Shown one piece after another: positions 31,986 through 43,874 of a DNA stretch of 64,000 nt. Every line of letters starts with the position of its first letter. The first letter of the stretch is position 1. The stretch spans positions 43,468,094-43,532,093 of the forward strand of contig CM067306.1 in NCBI GenBank assembly GCA_034231615.1. Direction: 5' to 3'. Made by a program: the position numbers and the translations under genes. Under the pieces are notes generated by a model. The model did not search any database. It was not told the DNA's origin and was given only the letters and a program-made list of their open reading frames with translations. This DNA comes from Meghimatium bilineatum. Taxonomy: Eukaryota; Mollusca; Gastropoda; Stylommatophora; Philomycidae.

Positions 31986-32564
31986 CAACTCATCTACCCC
32001 AGAACGAGGTGCTATTATAGTTTTTTTTTCTGACCTTGACGTTTGTTGTTCTTTCCGGAAACTCTTGTCTGATTGGCCACTATATCTGGAATAACCATTC
32101 GTTGTCACGAACTTGTTCAAACATCTGACCTGCGACCTTTCAGTCTTGTATACATTATTATAACTCACTTTCATGCATTCATTTTCTAGTTTATACACTG
32201 ACCTTCCACTGTACACAAGAACAAATTGTCTTTTCATTAGCACACTCATCGATTATGCAATAATTGAAATGGCTAAACTCTATAGAATTCAGGATTTGAT
32301 AGACTTAACATAGGAAGTGCCCATAAACTACGTCACCAATTAAGCGGATAGAGGTCTGACAAAATTTTGACAGTTCTGTACAAGAAGCAAGAAGTAGGAG
32401 GTGGGAAGGCGATGTTGTGGGGAGGTAGGCAGTGTTGACGTCAATAATACAGTTGTTTTTTTTCCTACACCAATTAAATTGTTTGAATTAGAAACAGGAT
32501 TCTGAAAATATGTTGATATCTTCTTACTTTTTCTGCTAAACATTTTCTTTTAATGTGGAGGGTG
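31986..32564. other. unassigned; 91-codon minus frame at 31974-32249
   Basis: The minus frame includes RQFVLVYSGRSVYKLENECM. No family is recognised. T8 run at 32023-32030. Confidence 0.3.
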
Positions 32565-32865
32565 GTTTAAACATTATTTGTAAGGAAATGATGATTTACT
32601 TAATTAATAGTGTGTTTAAGGGGAGGATGGTTTACTTAATTAATAGTGTGTTTAAGGGGAGGATGGTTTAAATAAGTGTTAAAGGGGACAATGGTTTAAA
32701 TAAGTGTTAAAGGGGACAATGGTTTAAATAAGTGTTAAAGGGGACAATGGTTTAAATATGCGTTAAAGGGGACAATGGTTTAAATATACGTTAAAGGGGA
32801 TGATTAAATAAGTGTTTACGGGTAGGATAATTTAAACATGTGTTTAATGGGATGATGGTTTCAAC
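32565..32865. repeat. ~28-37 bp minisatellite
   Basis: Unit aataagtgttaaaggggaca plus atggttta (28 bp), with longer units carrying cttaattaatagtgtg at the left end. About nine copies. Confidence 0.88.
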
Positions 32866-32869
32866 ATGT

Positions 32870-33430
32870 GTTTATGTTTATCATTCCCGTCTCCAGTCTG
32901 ATCCTAGAGATCGTGCCATTTTCCAGGATTTGCCCTTGGTTGTCTACAGACGCGACAAAAATCTTAAGAACATCTTGGATCACAGCTACCTTAGGTATTC
33001 TGTTCCTGACCATTTTAGTACTGTTTGTTGCTCAAGGCTTGTTGCTACACATGTCATTATATGGCTCAGATATGATCCGCTTCATTTCCCAATGCCACTT
33101 TCACCATTGATGAGGCCTTTACATGTCAATCCCGTAATGTCGTTTACGCGATCACACTGCGGCAAGCAGTATATCGTTGAAACTGGTTTAAGATTGAGCC
33201 ACCGCTTGTGTAACCATCTTCATGCCTTCAAGCGCAGTACACCTACTCCGATTTCCATACAATTCAATGGCCACCGTATTGTATTTTTATATTCAGGTCA
33301 TTGCTATGAGATATTGCACCACCGATGATAAATCTATGTACGCTCTAGAAAATCGTATGATCTTTGAGTTGGGTACCCTCAAGCGAATCGGACGCAATTC
33401 CTACCACTCTTTTGTCTTGTTTTCGGTTGG
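32870..33430 (+). pseudogene. Penelope-like element fragment with GIY-YIG region
   Basis: The plus strand encodes VVYRRDKNLKNILDHSYL, then (33120-33300) VNPVMSFTRSHCGKQYIVET followed by GLRLSHRLCNHL. This is the ...CGKQYIGETGRRL..R..EH pattern of GIY-YIG nucleases in Penelope-like retroelements. In another frame the end reads ALENRMIFELGTLKRIGRNS, typical of their C-terminus. The G after QYI is V here, and the frame shifts near 33300, so it is a relic. Confidence 0.75.
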
Positions 33431-33489
33431 TGTGGTATATCTATTTGCTAAACTCTTTGTTCCCTATCAACATCAGGATACTCTTCTAC

Positions 33490-34335
33490 CAAGAGTTTTC
33501 TAGAAATGGCCCTCGTGTGTCCTGAGTACATTTTGGACTTTGTCGCCTCTTTTATTTCGGTATTTAATCGTGTTCGTGGTCGGCCTCTGGTCTGTCTTCA
33601 CTGTATCTGTGTAGAATATCGTGATGTGGTATGCTGTCTGATGGTAATCTGTTCATGTGTGCAAACCTTTGTATCTGTTGTCTGTTAATATATTCCAATT
33701 TTGGGGCGGTGCTGGTTCTATGTCTTATGTCCTCATTGCTCACTCTATTTCTTAGCGATATGCCTAAGTTCACGTTTGTCGTGTGCTGTTGTTGTCTATA
33801 TTTGGTAGTACATTAGTAGCACAGTCTTAGCATAATAGTCGTTTTGAATAGTTTTAATATGGTGTTGAAATCTACATTTTTGTTTCTGAAGATTATTATC
33901 ATTTGCACTAGGTCTTGGTATGCTTTACTACATATAAGGTGTATTTCTTTGCTTCTCCAGCAGTCTGTTGTTATATTGCTTCCTAGTTATGATAATTATG
34001 GCACATGTTTAAGTTTGTATATATATATATATATATATATTAGTGATTCTTTCTGCTCTTCCGATCTTCATTACTTCAGTCTTTCTATATTTATCTTCAT
34101 GTTATCCTCAAGGTTTGGCATATTTGATGTAATCTGTCTTTTTATCTTTGTAGTTGCCCTTCTGATGATGCTACTAGTGCTTTGTTGTCTGCAAATTGCA
34201 ATTCGTTTAAGTTATTCTTCAGATTGTTTTCTTCGTTATCTTTGCTACTTTGAAGATGTGATACATGTATGTTATGCACAATAGGGGGGATAGTACACAT
34301 CCCTGTCTCACTCCCGCGTGAATGTGGAAATTATC
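33490..34335 (-). pseudogene. RTE-type RT and C-terminal fragment
   Basis: On minus: GVRQGCVLSPLLCITYMYHI at 34300-34240, and NELQFADNKALVASS near 34190-34150 (FADD mutated to FADN). A C-terminal frame follows (33773-33564) with RNRVSNEDIRHRTSTAPKLE and HMNRLPSDSIPHHDI. A (ta) run at 34018-34040 lies inside. Confidence 0.82.
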
Positions 34336-34369
34336 GGATGCACCTGTGCATGTTCTTACTGCGCATTGA

Positions 34370-34880
34370 CTATTGGCTATAGAGGTGTACACGATCTCAA
34401 GATGGCTAAAACAAACTCTACAATGACTCGTTAAAGACCGACGGCCTGATATAACCAAAATAGACTTCTGTCTTAGGTTGAAAGTGTCGTGCCTCAGCTA
34501 AGAGCCTTTAATCCCCCATTTAACTAACAAAATCGGTAAAGACCTCTTTGAAAGCCTTTGAAATAGACCAAAATACATAGGGAGAACTTGCACAAAATAG
34601 ATCTACATGGCGCTTTGCAGTCAAAAAGAGAAAACCATCTTGCCAAAAGAGGAGGAATGCAGCAACTAAACAGCGGAGAGTAGCTAGAAAGTCATGGATA
34701 GACCAAAATCCGTCTACAGTTGTCATTCCATGCCCGAACTATCCAAGGAGATGTACAGTTCGAATATGTCTTATTAGCCATCTACGATTTATTATGCATG
34801 GACATAATTCTAACTGAATTTTTAAAAGTTGATGTAACAAATTGGCATTATCACTTGTGATGGACGAACACACATGGCTG
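34370..34880 (+). pseudogene. RTE-k 3' end with zinc-finger-like motif
   Basis: Homologous to 40790-41165: the order SLKAFEIDQN, NRSTWRFAVKK, ATKQRRVARKSW, then VIPCPNYPRRCTVRICLISH and FIMHGHN. The finger appears damaged because the second cysteine is Y here. The 3' end is aaaagttgatgtaacaaatt. Confidence 0.8.
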
Positions 34881-34889
34881 TGATAGTTG

Positions 34890-35345
34890 TACACTCATTG
34901 TGAACATGGGGAGACGATTACAGGCTTTCGAGTACATATGTTTCAGACGAATTCTACTAATTTTCTATAGAGAGTATAAGAGAAATGTGTATGTGTGAAA
35001 TTAAATAGATATGTATGTAGATGTACAAGAGCCATTTCTTTCAATAGTGAAACGACAAAAACTAGCATGGTTTTAGACATGCATGCATTTTTTTACATGA
35101 TTTCTTGTCAAAAACAATACTGCATGAAACCATTGAAGGGAGAAACAGACGAGGGCAAATAAAGACATGGACAGGCAACATCAATGCGCTGACAGGACAA
35201 GATTTTTTTCTCAAGCATCTTCATCGCTGAAGATAGAAATCGATCGTTTGAGGATTCTGTGTGCCGAACCATTGAATGTCGTACCCCTACAACCCTGACG
35301 AGTTACGGATTTATAGAGAACTATTTATATAGATTTATAGATATA
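34890..35345 (+). pseudogene. RTE-a 3' region
   Basis: Reads RRLQAFEYICFRRIL, then VQEPFLSIVKRQKLAWF-like, TWTGNINALTGQDFF and the terminal accattgaatgtcgtacccc ... gagttacggatttatagaga. Homologous to 8721-9345 and 20000-20285. Its 3' tail merges into tatagata simple sequence. Confidence 0.82.
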
Positions 35346-35364
35346 GATATATATAGATAATTAG

Positions 35365-35915
35365 TTTGTTCATCCGACCATATAATGGGTTTCGTCATCC
35401 AGCCATATAATGGGTTTCGTCATCCAGCCATATATTGGGTTTCTTCATGCAGCCATATAATGGGTTTCGTCATCCAGCCATATATTGGGTTTCTTCATGC
35501 AGCCATATAATGGGTTTCGTCATCCAGCCATATAATAGGTTTCTTCATCCAGCCATATAATGGGTTTCGTCATCCAGCCATATAATGGGTTTCGTCATCC
35601 AGCCATATAATGGGTTTCGTCATCCAGCCATATAATGGGTTTCGTCATCCAGCCATATAATAGGTTTCTTCATCCAGCCATATAATGGGTTTCGTCATCC
35701 AGCCATATATTGGGTTTCTTCATGCAGCCATATAATGGGTTTCGTCATCCAGCCATATAATGGGTTTCGTCATCCAGCCATATAATGGGTTTCGTCATCC
35801 AGCCATATAATAGGTTTCTTCATCCAGCCATATATTGGGTTTCTTCATCCAGCCATATAATGGGTTTCTTCATCCAGCCATATAATGGGTTTATTCATAG
35901 CAGCATATAATTGTA
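35365..35915. repeat. 25-bp minisatellite, about 22 copies
   Basis: Unit tataatgggtttcgtcatcc plus agcca. Variants (tattggg/aatggg/aataggt; catcc/catgc) are linked in blocks, showing multi-unit duplications. Confidence 0.96.
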
Positions 35916-36114
35916 ATTTTCATACGACCACAATGGATGTGGAAAAACCCTTGCCTTGAGAATATATATTTAAGTGAGGAAAAGTTGGCAAAATGTCGCA
36001 GTTACTATTTTGTCGGATATTATTTGAAATCAGTGGTAAGACTGGCATAATTACATTATCGGTGATGGGGGGGGGGGTGTAATTGATATTGGTACTTATT
36101 AATCCAGTCTATGT

Positions 36115-36660
36115 GTGTGGCTAGGCGTTATATGGATTCCAAGTTCTCTTTTTTCATATGATCTTCTATTGAAGGTTACCGATGTAATGCGATCTGGTTC
36201 CATTCTGATCAGATGGCCCAACCATTTGATTACTTGAGTGTCTATGTATTCTTTGCAAGATATATTTTCATCATATTTCTTAAAGTCTCATTGTTTATGA
36301 TATCTCTTTTTGTTACAGTGCTGTTCTCAGGCAATTCAATTTGCATACTGCGAGTTTATGTTCTAGTTTCTCTGTCAGAGTTCACTTCTGGCATTAGTAA
36401 TACAGTGTCGGCATGAACACTGAGTTTATTGACGTCATTTTAGATATAATGTCTATGTCCTGGTGTTTCAGCAGTGGTGCTCAGTGATATAAAACAGAGT
36501 TTGCTTTCTGACGTCGTATCTCTATTTCTCTATCCAATCTCCCGAGAACACGTTGCCTAGATACTTAAATGCCGGTACTTGGTTGAGTTTTGAGCCGCCT
36601 ATGTATATTTCTAGTGGGAATTGATTTCCGCATATTTTCAGTGTTTCTAATTTTGGTTAC
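36115..36660 (-). pseudogene. RTE-type fragment
   Basis: On minus, near 36600-36500 it reads QVPAFKYLGNVFSGDWIE (FKYLGxxF block), and at 36330-36200 ENSTVTKRDIINNETLRN and YLAKNT. The rest is degraded. A run of ten or more G lies just upstream at 36066-36078. Confidence 0.7.
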
Positions 36661-36789
36661 TACTTATTGACACATGAGAAAGACAAAATAATAAGTGGCT
36701 GTAGTATGTTACCTTTATTTCGAGCTCACCCATTGACATAACTCAGTCTAAATATATATGGTTGTTTATTGGTAAAGATATAGACAGTG

Positions 36790-36965
36790 GATATAGAGAG
36801 TACGACTAGAACTCCGGACTCAGATTCCTGAGGTCCCGGGTTCAATCTGCGGTTGGGACAATGATTTTTGTCTTACGGAGGTACAACAAATAAATTATTT
36901 CTGTACACGTCGCGGCGACAGCTTTTAACCCCCCCTCCCCCCATTAACAGGAAAACATGAAGTCA
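36790..36965 (+). mobile_element. SINE-B copy
   Basis: actcagattcctgaggtccc followed by gggttcaatctgcgg at 36838-36852 (B-box-like), and cacgtcgcggcgacagc at 36906-36922, corresponding to acatgacgtggcgacag in the other copies. No TSD located. Confidence 0.75.
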
Positions 36966-37504
36966 CGAACGTTTAAGTACACTACATTCATAAATATCCA
37001 CACTTAGAGGATATGTACAGCTACTAGTTTTCTAATGCTACATTCCAAGTTCGTGTACAACAAAGATAAAACGTACTTTATGAGCAAGTCTCAAGCACAT
37101 TCCGTCAAGTGTTCAGCTGCCTCGTCAGTGTTTGACAAGTGACCGTCTGCAAGAACAATGTTTTCCACTCAATTCTCAGCTGCATAGACTTTGTTTGATC
37201 CGTGACCACTACAAAGTACATTAAATGTTCAGCTGCCTAACCAGAGTTTGACCGTGACCGTTTCAACGTACAATTTATTTTCTTATCAATTCTCAGCTGC
37301 TTAGCCAGTGTTTGTCTCGTGATCCTCGAGATGATAAGACCTATTGGCTAATGGGAAAGCAAGTCTTCTAAGATAGCCCATGTGACTATTCATTGATTTT
37401 TCATTATCTTCTATGCTAAATATAAATATAGTGACCAATGAGTTTTTTGTTGTTGTTTTTTTCAATTAAAAATCATTAAAAACCCCATACACATGAAAAT
37501 TAAA
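36966..37504. other. unassigned; internal ~65-75 bp near-repeats
   Basis: cagctgcctcgtcagtgtttga / cagctgcctaaccagagtttga / cagctgcttagccagtgttt recur at 37111, 37220 and 37296. A diverged long-period tandem duplication is likely. Confidence 0.5.
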
Positions 37505-37740
37505 ATTTCTTTGAAGTAAAGTCCTGCTCTGTGGCGAAGTGGTACAGGGCACGTCTGTGACAGCCAAGGTACCGAGTATGCTACCCTGCTACAGGCATTT
37601 GAGCATCAGGACCATTCAGAAAGTAATGGTAAACAACTGACGTATTTATATTGCCTACAGAAAAATCACTACAGTTAAAAAATTCTGGGTTGGCAACGTC
37701 CTGAATAGGATACGCGACCAATAAAAAAATGAAGTAAATA
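37505..37740 (+). mobile_element. candidate tRNA-like SINE
   Basis: tctgtggcgaagtggtacag and gcacgtctgtgacagcc resemble the D-arm to anticodon part of a tRNA (A-box-like ggcgaagtgg). The expected B box is poor (gtaccgagtatgc). A related string, ggaggtacagagcgcgtttc, occurs inside R439. Confidence 0.4.
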
Positions 37741-38635
37741 TTACTGTCCTCCTAGCGTAGATGTAATTACAGTTCTGAGCTGCACGTTAAAAAATAAAAA
37801 AATTCACGCATGCACACAGACACACACAGAGTCAAAGAAGGTTTATTGAAAAACCAGTAACGTCACAAAAACTCTCGACTGTAAACAGATATAAATCAAC
37901 GGGGAATTGAACACATCTCTCGGCTCATTGTTTTGGATAATTAAGTCACCAGATAACGTCGACCAGAGACATGTATTGTGTACACGTATACACAAGGGAG
38001 ATATGATGCAGACATGAGCTATGACTGTTACAATGTTTTAATTGCCTACTATTCAACAGATGTTAATTCTCCGATGCACTTAATTAAATGTAACGGACTC
38101 ATGTTGGTGTTGTCTGGCGTCAAATTTGTGTGTATATATATGGGCATAACCTTGGCTTGGTTGTGGGGAAACCGGTAAACAAAGGGACGCGAGTCGAGAT
38201 GGTATAATAGTTAGTTCCCAGAAGAGTTTTTATTGCTGGCAAGTCCCAATAGAAGGGTCAGCAAAGGTGAATCTAACATAACGTAGTATTGAAATGTGGG
38301 TAAGCTATACTCGAGCACTCGAGAATAACGTCGTTGTATATTGTAGAAGTGTGGCCATCTTCCATGAAGAATCATATTAAAAATCTCTAGGGAACATACT
38401 TCGTCGCTATATAGCCTTACATTTTATCCACTATATTTCTGTTATTTCTGAAATCTATATTTACATGTAATTATGCGTGTCTATGTAACATATTCTTCGC
38501 AGAACGTTTGCACTCTGACTCTGTAAGTCTCTCGGTTATGTGCAAGCTGCATTGTTTCTTCTAGACTTAATATGGATGTTATATGTTTGTTGTTACCAAG
38601 GATACTTCAATACATGTACGGGATGTTTGTTGTTG
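37741..38635. other. unassigned sequence
   Basis: 37860-37960 has ggggaattgaacac on plus, a reverse B-box-like word. A 66-codon frame at 37978-38178 has no known motif. No gene supported. Confidence 0.35.
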
Positions 38636-38865
38636 TTGTAATAGTCCTTGTCTCGATTGGTCCGTTCTAAGTGACTTGAGTACACAGTTTGAATGTCTTG
38701 ACAAAATCGCATCATTTTTTGGAAGTGCGGTTAGTCAAGCACGGACAAAAATCCGTTTACTCTTGTTGCCAGGTGATTTGGTCCCGTTCGTCTCAAGAAT
38801 TTGTCATTTAACCTTTCGCTTCCTACTTGAATTTAATTGTTTCTTCCAGTGTTATACTCAAAACA
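38636..38865 (+). mobile_element. SINE-C copy
   Basis: Matches 53766-53985 in order: gtgacttgagtacacagttt, gaatgtcttgac, aatcgcatca, gtcaagcacgga, then gtctcaagaattt and ttcctacttgaattt. The B box is damaged here. In the 27155-27218 copy the B-box-like ggttcaattccc is intact. Confidence 0.75.
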
Positions 38866-39227
38866 TCTTGATATCCTGCGTCGATTGACGTCTTGTGCTT
38901 ATCAATTGGTCTCATCCTACCTGTAACTTTGCATAATTAATCCTTATATTGCATTGTATAGTTTTATGTTTTCAGAATATGTTATCTATTATATGATGAT
39001 ATTTTTGAGTAGCCAGTCGTATGTCATGTGCTGATCTTTGCAGACGTGAATGTGTTACAGCGATCTTACAGTGAACCACATGTACGTTATTCACATTATT
39101 CTTTAAATCAATCACTTCAATTACCTTCTCCTACACATGAACTGCGCAACTTCTTGAATATGTCTGCGTTCTATCTATTTAAAAACTAGTTTAATAGTTA
39201 CTTGCAGCTGATTTCTCTCTGCTTGCT
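38866..39227. other. unassigned sequence
   Basis: No feature supported. Confidence 0.35.
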
Positions 39228-39710
39228 AACGCCCAAACATATTTCACTATAGGCAGTGTTTATTAGCATCCCAACCTAAATCACTATATTCAGTGCCCAC
39301 ACTTATTCAACTATAGGCAATGCTTACTAGCGCTAAAAACCTATTTCAATAAAGACACTGCTTACTAGCGCTAGACCTATATCACTATATTCAGTGCTTA
39401 CTAACGTCCCAGCCTATTTCACTATATTCAGTGCTTACTAGCGTCCCATCCTATTTCACTATATTCAGTGCTTACTAGCGTCCCATCCTATTTCACTATA
39501 TTCAGTGCTTACTAGCGTCCCATCCTATTTCACTATATTCAGTGCTTACTAGCGTCCCATCCTATTTCACTATATTCAGTGCTTACTAGCGTCCCATCCT
39601 ATTTCACTATATTCAGTGCTTACTAGCGTCCCATACTATTTCACTGTATTCAGTGCAACACAGACATCTACACAGCGCCCCAGCCCTTTTCACTATATGC
39701 AGTGTTTACT
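39228..39710. repeat. 37-bp minisatellite
   Basis: Unit cactatattcagtgcttact plus agcgtcccatcctattt. The central six copies (39420-39640) are near-identical and the edges are diverged, consistent with amplification from the middle. Confidence 0.94.
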
Positions 39711-40269
39711 ACTAATGTTTTCCCCATCAATGTTTCTAAAAATATACTCTACTTGACTCCCCGTCATGATTGTCATAAATGATAATAATACAAAGCTGCA
39801 CTTTTGCCGAAGGAAAGCATTGGTAAAAAATATTTGCTAGAAATGACATATTGCAATGCGCATTTCTTGATTTGATGACGCAGTATGTGACTCCTAATTG
39901 CTTGCTGTATATTGAGTTTCTCATGTGGCTAGTACATTTTTATTTATTACTTCGAATATTATTATCCGTTATCGACTATTTCCCCCTGCAACATTATTTC
40001 TTTCCCCTGCCAGTGCTATTTCTGAAAATCCCATTATCGGAACGGCTTAAGTTCAAACCATTAACCCCTTCATGTAGCGACGTCGCCATTTTAGAATAAC
40101 AGACGGGAAGGGATGTAAATTGTGTTGTAATTCCTGAACGAAAGAACGTGGTTACAAAACTTACCCAAATCCTATATCTAACCAGTAAGCGGAATGGTTA
40201 AAATCAAACGTAGATGTCACAACACTTTAAGTACATGCATTTTAAAGCTAACTTTTTCTATCTCAACTC
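39711..40269. other. unassigned sequence
   Basis: No feature supported; frames are short and unrecognised. Confidence 0.35.
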
Positions 40270-40445
40270 TAACATTATGTTCAATCTTTATATAACCCAT
40301 TTCTCTTATATATCCAATCTTTGTATAACCCATTTGTCTTATGTGTTCAATCTTCACATAATCCATTTGTCTTATATGTTCAATCTCCATTTGTCTCATA
40401 TGTTCAATCTTCATATTAGTGGTATATATTCAATTTTCGTATGAG
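40270..40445. repeat. ~30-bp minisatellite, about 6 copies
   Basis: Units of the type gttcaatctttatataaccc plus atttgtctta, with truncated units in the middle. Confidence 0.85.
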
Positions 40446-40499
40446 CCACTTGCCTTACATTAATTCTATAGATCATTGTAATTAAATGTTTGACATTGA

Positions 40500-41200
40500 A
40501 ATAACATTAACCTACAGGCTAAGCTCAAAGTTTACAGAGTAGGTGTACTCCCAGTGCTGTTATACGCTAGTGAAACACGGACTGTGTATAGACGTCATAT
40601 GAGGAAACTCAATCACTTTCACACAACTTGTCTCAGAAGTTATGAACATCAGATGGCATGACAGTATTCCAGATACCACTTTCCTTGACATATCTGGTAT
40701 ACCTAGAATTAACACTATTATGATAAAACACAGATTCGTTGGACAGGTCATGTGGTACGAATGTCAGACCATCGCCTACCAAGAATAATTCTCTATGATG
40801 AGCTGTAGAAAGGTACACGATCTAAACTTGTCCAAAAGAAGCCATGAAATATCTCGCTAAAGACCTAATTAAATGCCTTTGAAATAGACCAAGATAAATA
40901 TGAAGAATTTGCACACAATAGATCTACATTGCACTCTACAGTGAAAAAGAGCGCATCATCTGGTGAAAAGGGAAGAAATGCTGAAGTCTAACAGCTAGAA
41001 AGTCGCAGATGGACCACAATTCTTCTACAGTGGTAATTCAATGTCCGAACTGCCCAATGACATTTACAACCCGGATAGGGCTTACTAGCCATCTACAAAT
41101 ATTACTCATGAGCATAATTCTAACTGAATTTTTAGAAGTGGATGTAACAAATGGTCATCATCATCATGTGATGAACGAACAACAAGTCAATAAATAAATC
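40500..41200 (+). pseudogene. RTE-k C-terminal region with C2H2-like finger
   Basis: Reads LYASETRTVYRRHMRKLNHF, RWTGHVVRMSDHRLPR, then FEIDQDKYEEFAHNRST. The open frame at 41009-41197 contains VIQCPNCPMTFTTRIGLTSH. The CPNC-x-TF-x-R-x-GL-x-SH pattern is a C2H2-type finger close to the 3' end, as in a class of RTE-like elements. Several frameshifts separate the blocks. Confidence 0.85.
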
Positions 41201-41319
41201 AAGTTTCAGACTTAACACTCAGTCTCTAAGCTGTGGACAGTGATGTCTAATAGATTCTTCATACCAAGTTATCATACATGGATAATATTAATACCGTGAT
41301 GATGTTAACCTTTCATGTA

Positions 41320-42115
41320 TTGAAGATGTTTGGAAGGAACATGATTGGATAAGATGATATGGACGGAAAATAATTGAAAGGACGATGTGTAAAGGAAAAT
41401 ATGTGGAATGAATATGTTGAGAAGAAATATATTTGGAAGGAAGAGATGTGTAAAAGGAAAATGTTCAGAAGGAATATGATTAGAAAACATATGTTTAGAA
41501 GAAATATGTTTTGGAGAAATGTGTTTAGAAGAATCATGGTTAGAAGAAATATGTTTGGAAGAAAGATGTATGAAGAAAGATGTTCAGAAGGAATATGTGT
41601 GGATGGAAGATGTTCAGAAGGAAGTTGTTCAAAAAGTATATGTTTAGAAAGAAGATGTGTGGATAAGATCAAAAGAAATATGTTTAGAACGAAGATGTGT
41701 GCATAACATCAAAAGAAATATGTTTAGAAAGACTATGTGTGGAAGATGTTAAGAAAGAATATGTTTAGAAGAAATACGCTTTCAAGGAAGATGTTTCTTA
41801 GGAATATGTTTAGAAAGTAGATGGGTGGAAGGAAGATGTATGAACTGATTATGTTTGGAAATAATATGTTTAGTGGAAGATATATAGAAGCAATATGTTC
41901 AAAAGAAATATGAGTGGAAGGAAGGTGTTTGGAAAGAAGATGTGTGAAAGAAAGATCTTTTGAAAGAAGATGTTTAGAAGAAAGATGTTTTGAAAGATGA
42001 TTTAAAAGAATATTTTTTCGAAAGAAGAAGCTTGTAAGAAAGATATTTGAAAGGAATGTGTTTGAAAAAAAACATACCTGGAAAGAAGATGCTTAGAAGG
42101 AATACTTTTTAAAAA
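41320..42115. repeat. 790-bp purine-rich, C-poor degenerate repeat
   Basis: Irregular copies of words such as aggaatatgtttagaa, ggaagatgtgtgg and gaaagaagatgttt with ~24-27 bp spacing. The plus strand is very poor in C over almost 800 bp, giving strong strand asymmetry. A frame of 110 codons (41374-41706) is made only of these words. Confidence 0.85.
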
Positions 42116-43029
42116 GAAAAAAAATAATTAAAATTACTCGGAATCAAAGACTATCTTATTATGTGATCAGTCGAGTAGCTAGCGCCAGAATATCAAAGAT
42201 GGAGTTCGGAAGAAACATTGATGGTTCACACACTAAGAATAGTGAAGACCAGACACTCATATATAGTTTTGAAGTGGAATAAATATAGCAAGAGGCAGGA
42301 ACAAATATACAGTAATAAAAGATACACTGTAGAAAATTGATGTTTTAGGCATCTGGAATTTTTCACCTGGAATGCTTCAAAGGAGCTATGAGGAAATAAT
42401 GAAAAAAACAATACTAAATAGCATAACATTCAGCAGATAACCAACAAAAGATATTATTAGTGCGTTAAACAGCGTGAAGATTGGTAACACAGTCATCTGA
42501 ATTTTAACACGATCAGTTATAAATTTATCTGTTTACATTTCACCAAGATCAGACACCAATTACTCTGTTTATATAACACCAAGATCATCTGGTGTCTGTC
42601 GTCTGTTTATATTTCATAAGACATCAACTAAATACATGTACTAGCGCGATCTAAAAAGGGTGAGCAAAGCTATTATTTTCTGTGCTATTATATTAATTCT
42701 TCTGCTCATCTCCCTGACTCCCACTCTTATATCCTCACTTCCGTGACTTCCATTATCCCGGACAGCTAAATATCTTCAATTTATTTTTACTCATTGTCAG
42801 AATATGTTGTCGACATCATATTATATGTTGTCTACCTACACTCTAATACATCTTTAACAAAGTAATTTAACCCTCACTCTCATATGTGCTATTTTCTTTA
42901 ACTCCTTCTCACTTTCTCCTCCTGCTGTTTATGTCTGGCCCATATTCTTTATCACGTGATATATTATTAGTCTTTATAGTTCCTGTTCAATGTTTGCTAA
43001 AATGACGTGACATATGCATATCGCAGGTT
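42116..43029. other. unassigned sequence
   Basis: A three-fold near-repeat at 42490-42620 (tgtttacatttcaccaagat / tgtttatataacaccaagat / tgtttatatttcataagaca). No gene seen. Confidence 0.45.
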
Positions 43030-43260
43030 TATTATTTTCCTACAGATCTTGAGTCGTGGCATTCTCTCAATATGTTTAAAGATATTCTCTGTGTAGATGT
43101 AAAATAGGCTGGGTGATAAAATACATCCTTGTCTTACCCTATTTTTATTTCAATGTGGTGTAGCTGTTCTCACAACTTATTGATGCAATTTATTCTCAAT
43201 GTATATTTCTAAAAGTCTGATGTCGTTTCCACATATTTCCATTACTCAATTAACATTAGC
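43030..43260 (-). pseudogene. RTE-type RT fragment
   Basis: On minus, combining two frames: a VRTATPH-like segment, then VRQGCILSPSLFYIYTENIF at about 43150-43090, the conserved QGCxLSP..F..Y.E RT block, continuing KHIERMPRLKI. A short 5'/3' truncated piece. Confidence 0.8.
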
Positions 43261-43439
43261 AATTAGATATTAACAACAACAACAACAACAGTAAGATGCA
43301 TACATTCCCTACATATGCATTCTGCATTCAATATATATGAGCGAGTGTAAAATATTATAAAAACATATCTAACAAAAGACATTGTTTTACAACTTTTGTT
43401 ACGATTTTCAATGTCATTAGTACATCCAATTGTATCACC

Positions 43440-43548
43440 AGTATAATATGAAAGATTGCATTTTGAACCTCAAGCAAATGCTGCAATGCTATGTTTAGGG
43501 GAAGTGCATGCACACTACGTTAACAATAATCTACTTTCTATAATGCAT
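43440..43548. repeat. 57-bp array, left part
   Basis: aatgctatgtttaggggaag and tgcatgcacactacgttaac match the 57-bp unit at 47937-48090. LINE-I1 copy 2 starts directly after tctactttctataatgca. Confidence 0.85.
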
Positions 43549-43772
43549 TTTTCTTCTTATCTTTCGTTCACCTGAAACATGTCTATATCTGTAATTCTGT
43601 CTCTTGAATAAAACACGATGATGTCTTTTCATACTGTGGCCCATAGAGCATTGATTCCAGTGCTGTTTCCTCTGGCAAATATGTCTGCCTCTGCATTTCA
43701 TACTCAGAATAACCTTGAAGTATATACATGGCACTATGTGCTGCCTATCCACTTGTACATATTGACGTGTTG

Positions 43773-43874
43773 TACGGAATGGACAGGGCTAGATATTTCC
43801 ACACTCATCCGCATGTGCTGAAGCATCCAATGTGGTACCCCTACGACCCTGAAGGGTTATGGGTTTATTGATTG
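43773..43874 (+). mobile_element. 102-bp RTE-a insertion with perfect 12-bp TSD
   Basis: attgacgtgttg at 43761-43772 recurs at 43875-43886. Between them lies only the last ~100 bp of RTE-a (gaatggacagggctagatat ... ggttatgggtttattgattg). It interrupts the RNase H C-terminal text of LINE-I1 copy 2, which resumes correctly afterwards. It is a strongly 5'-truncated retrotransposition. Confidence 0.95.

Noticed and set aside
33844-34284. 146-codon plus-strand hydrophobic frame as a membrane protein
   Set aside because: It is antisense to an RTE RT relic (QGCVLSP and FADN on minus) and crosses a (TA) run; the hydrophobicity comes from T-rich sequence.
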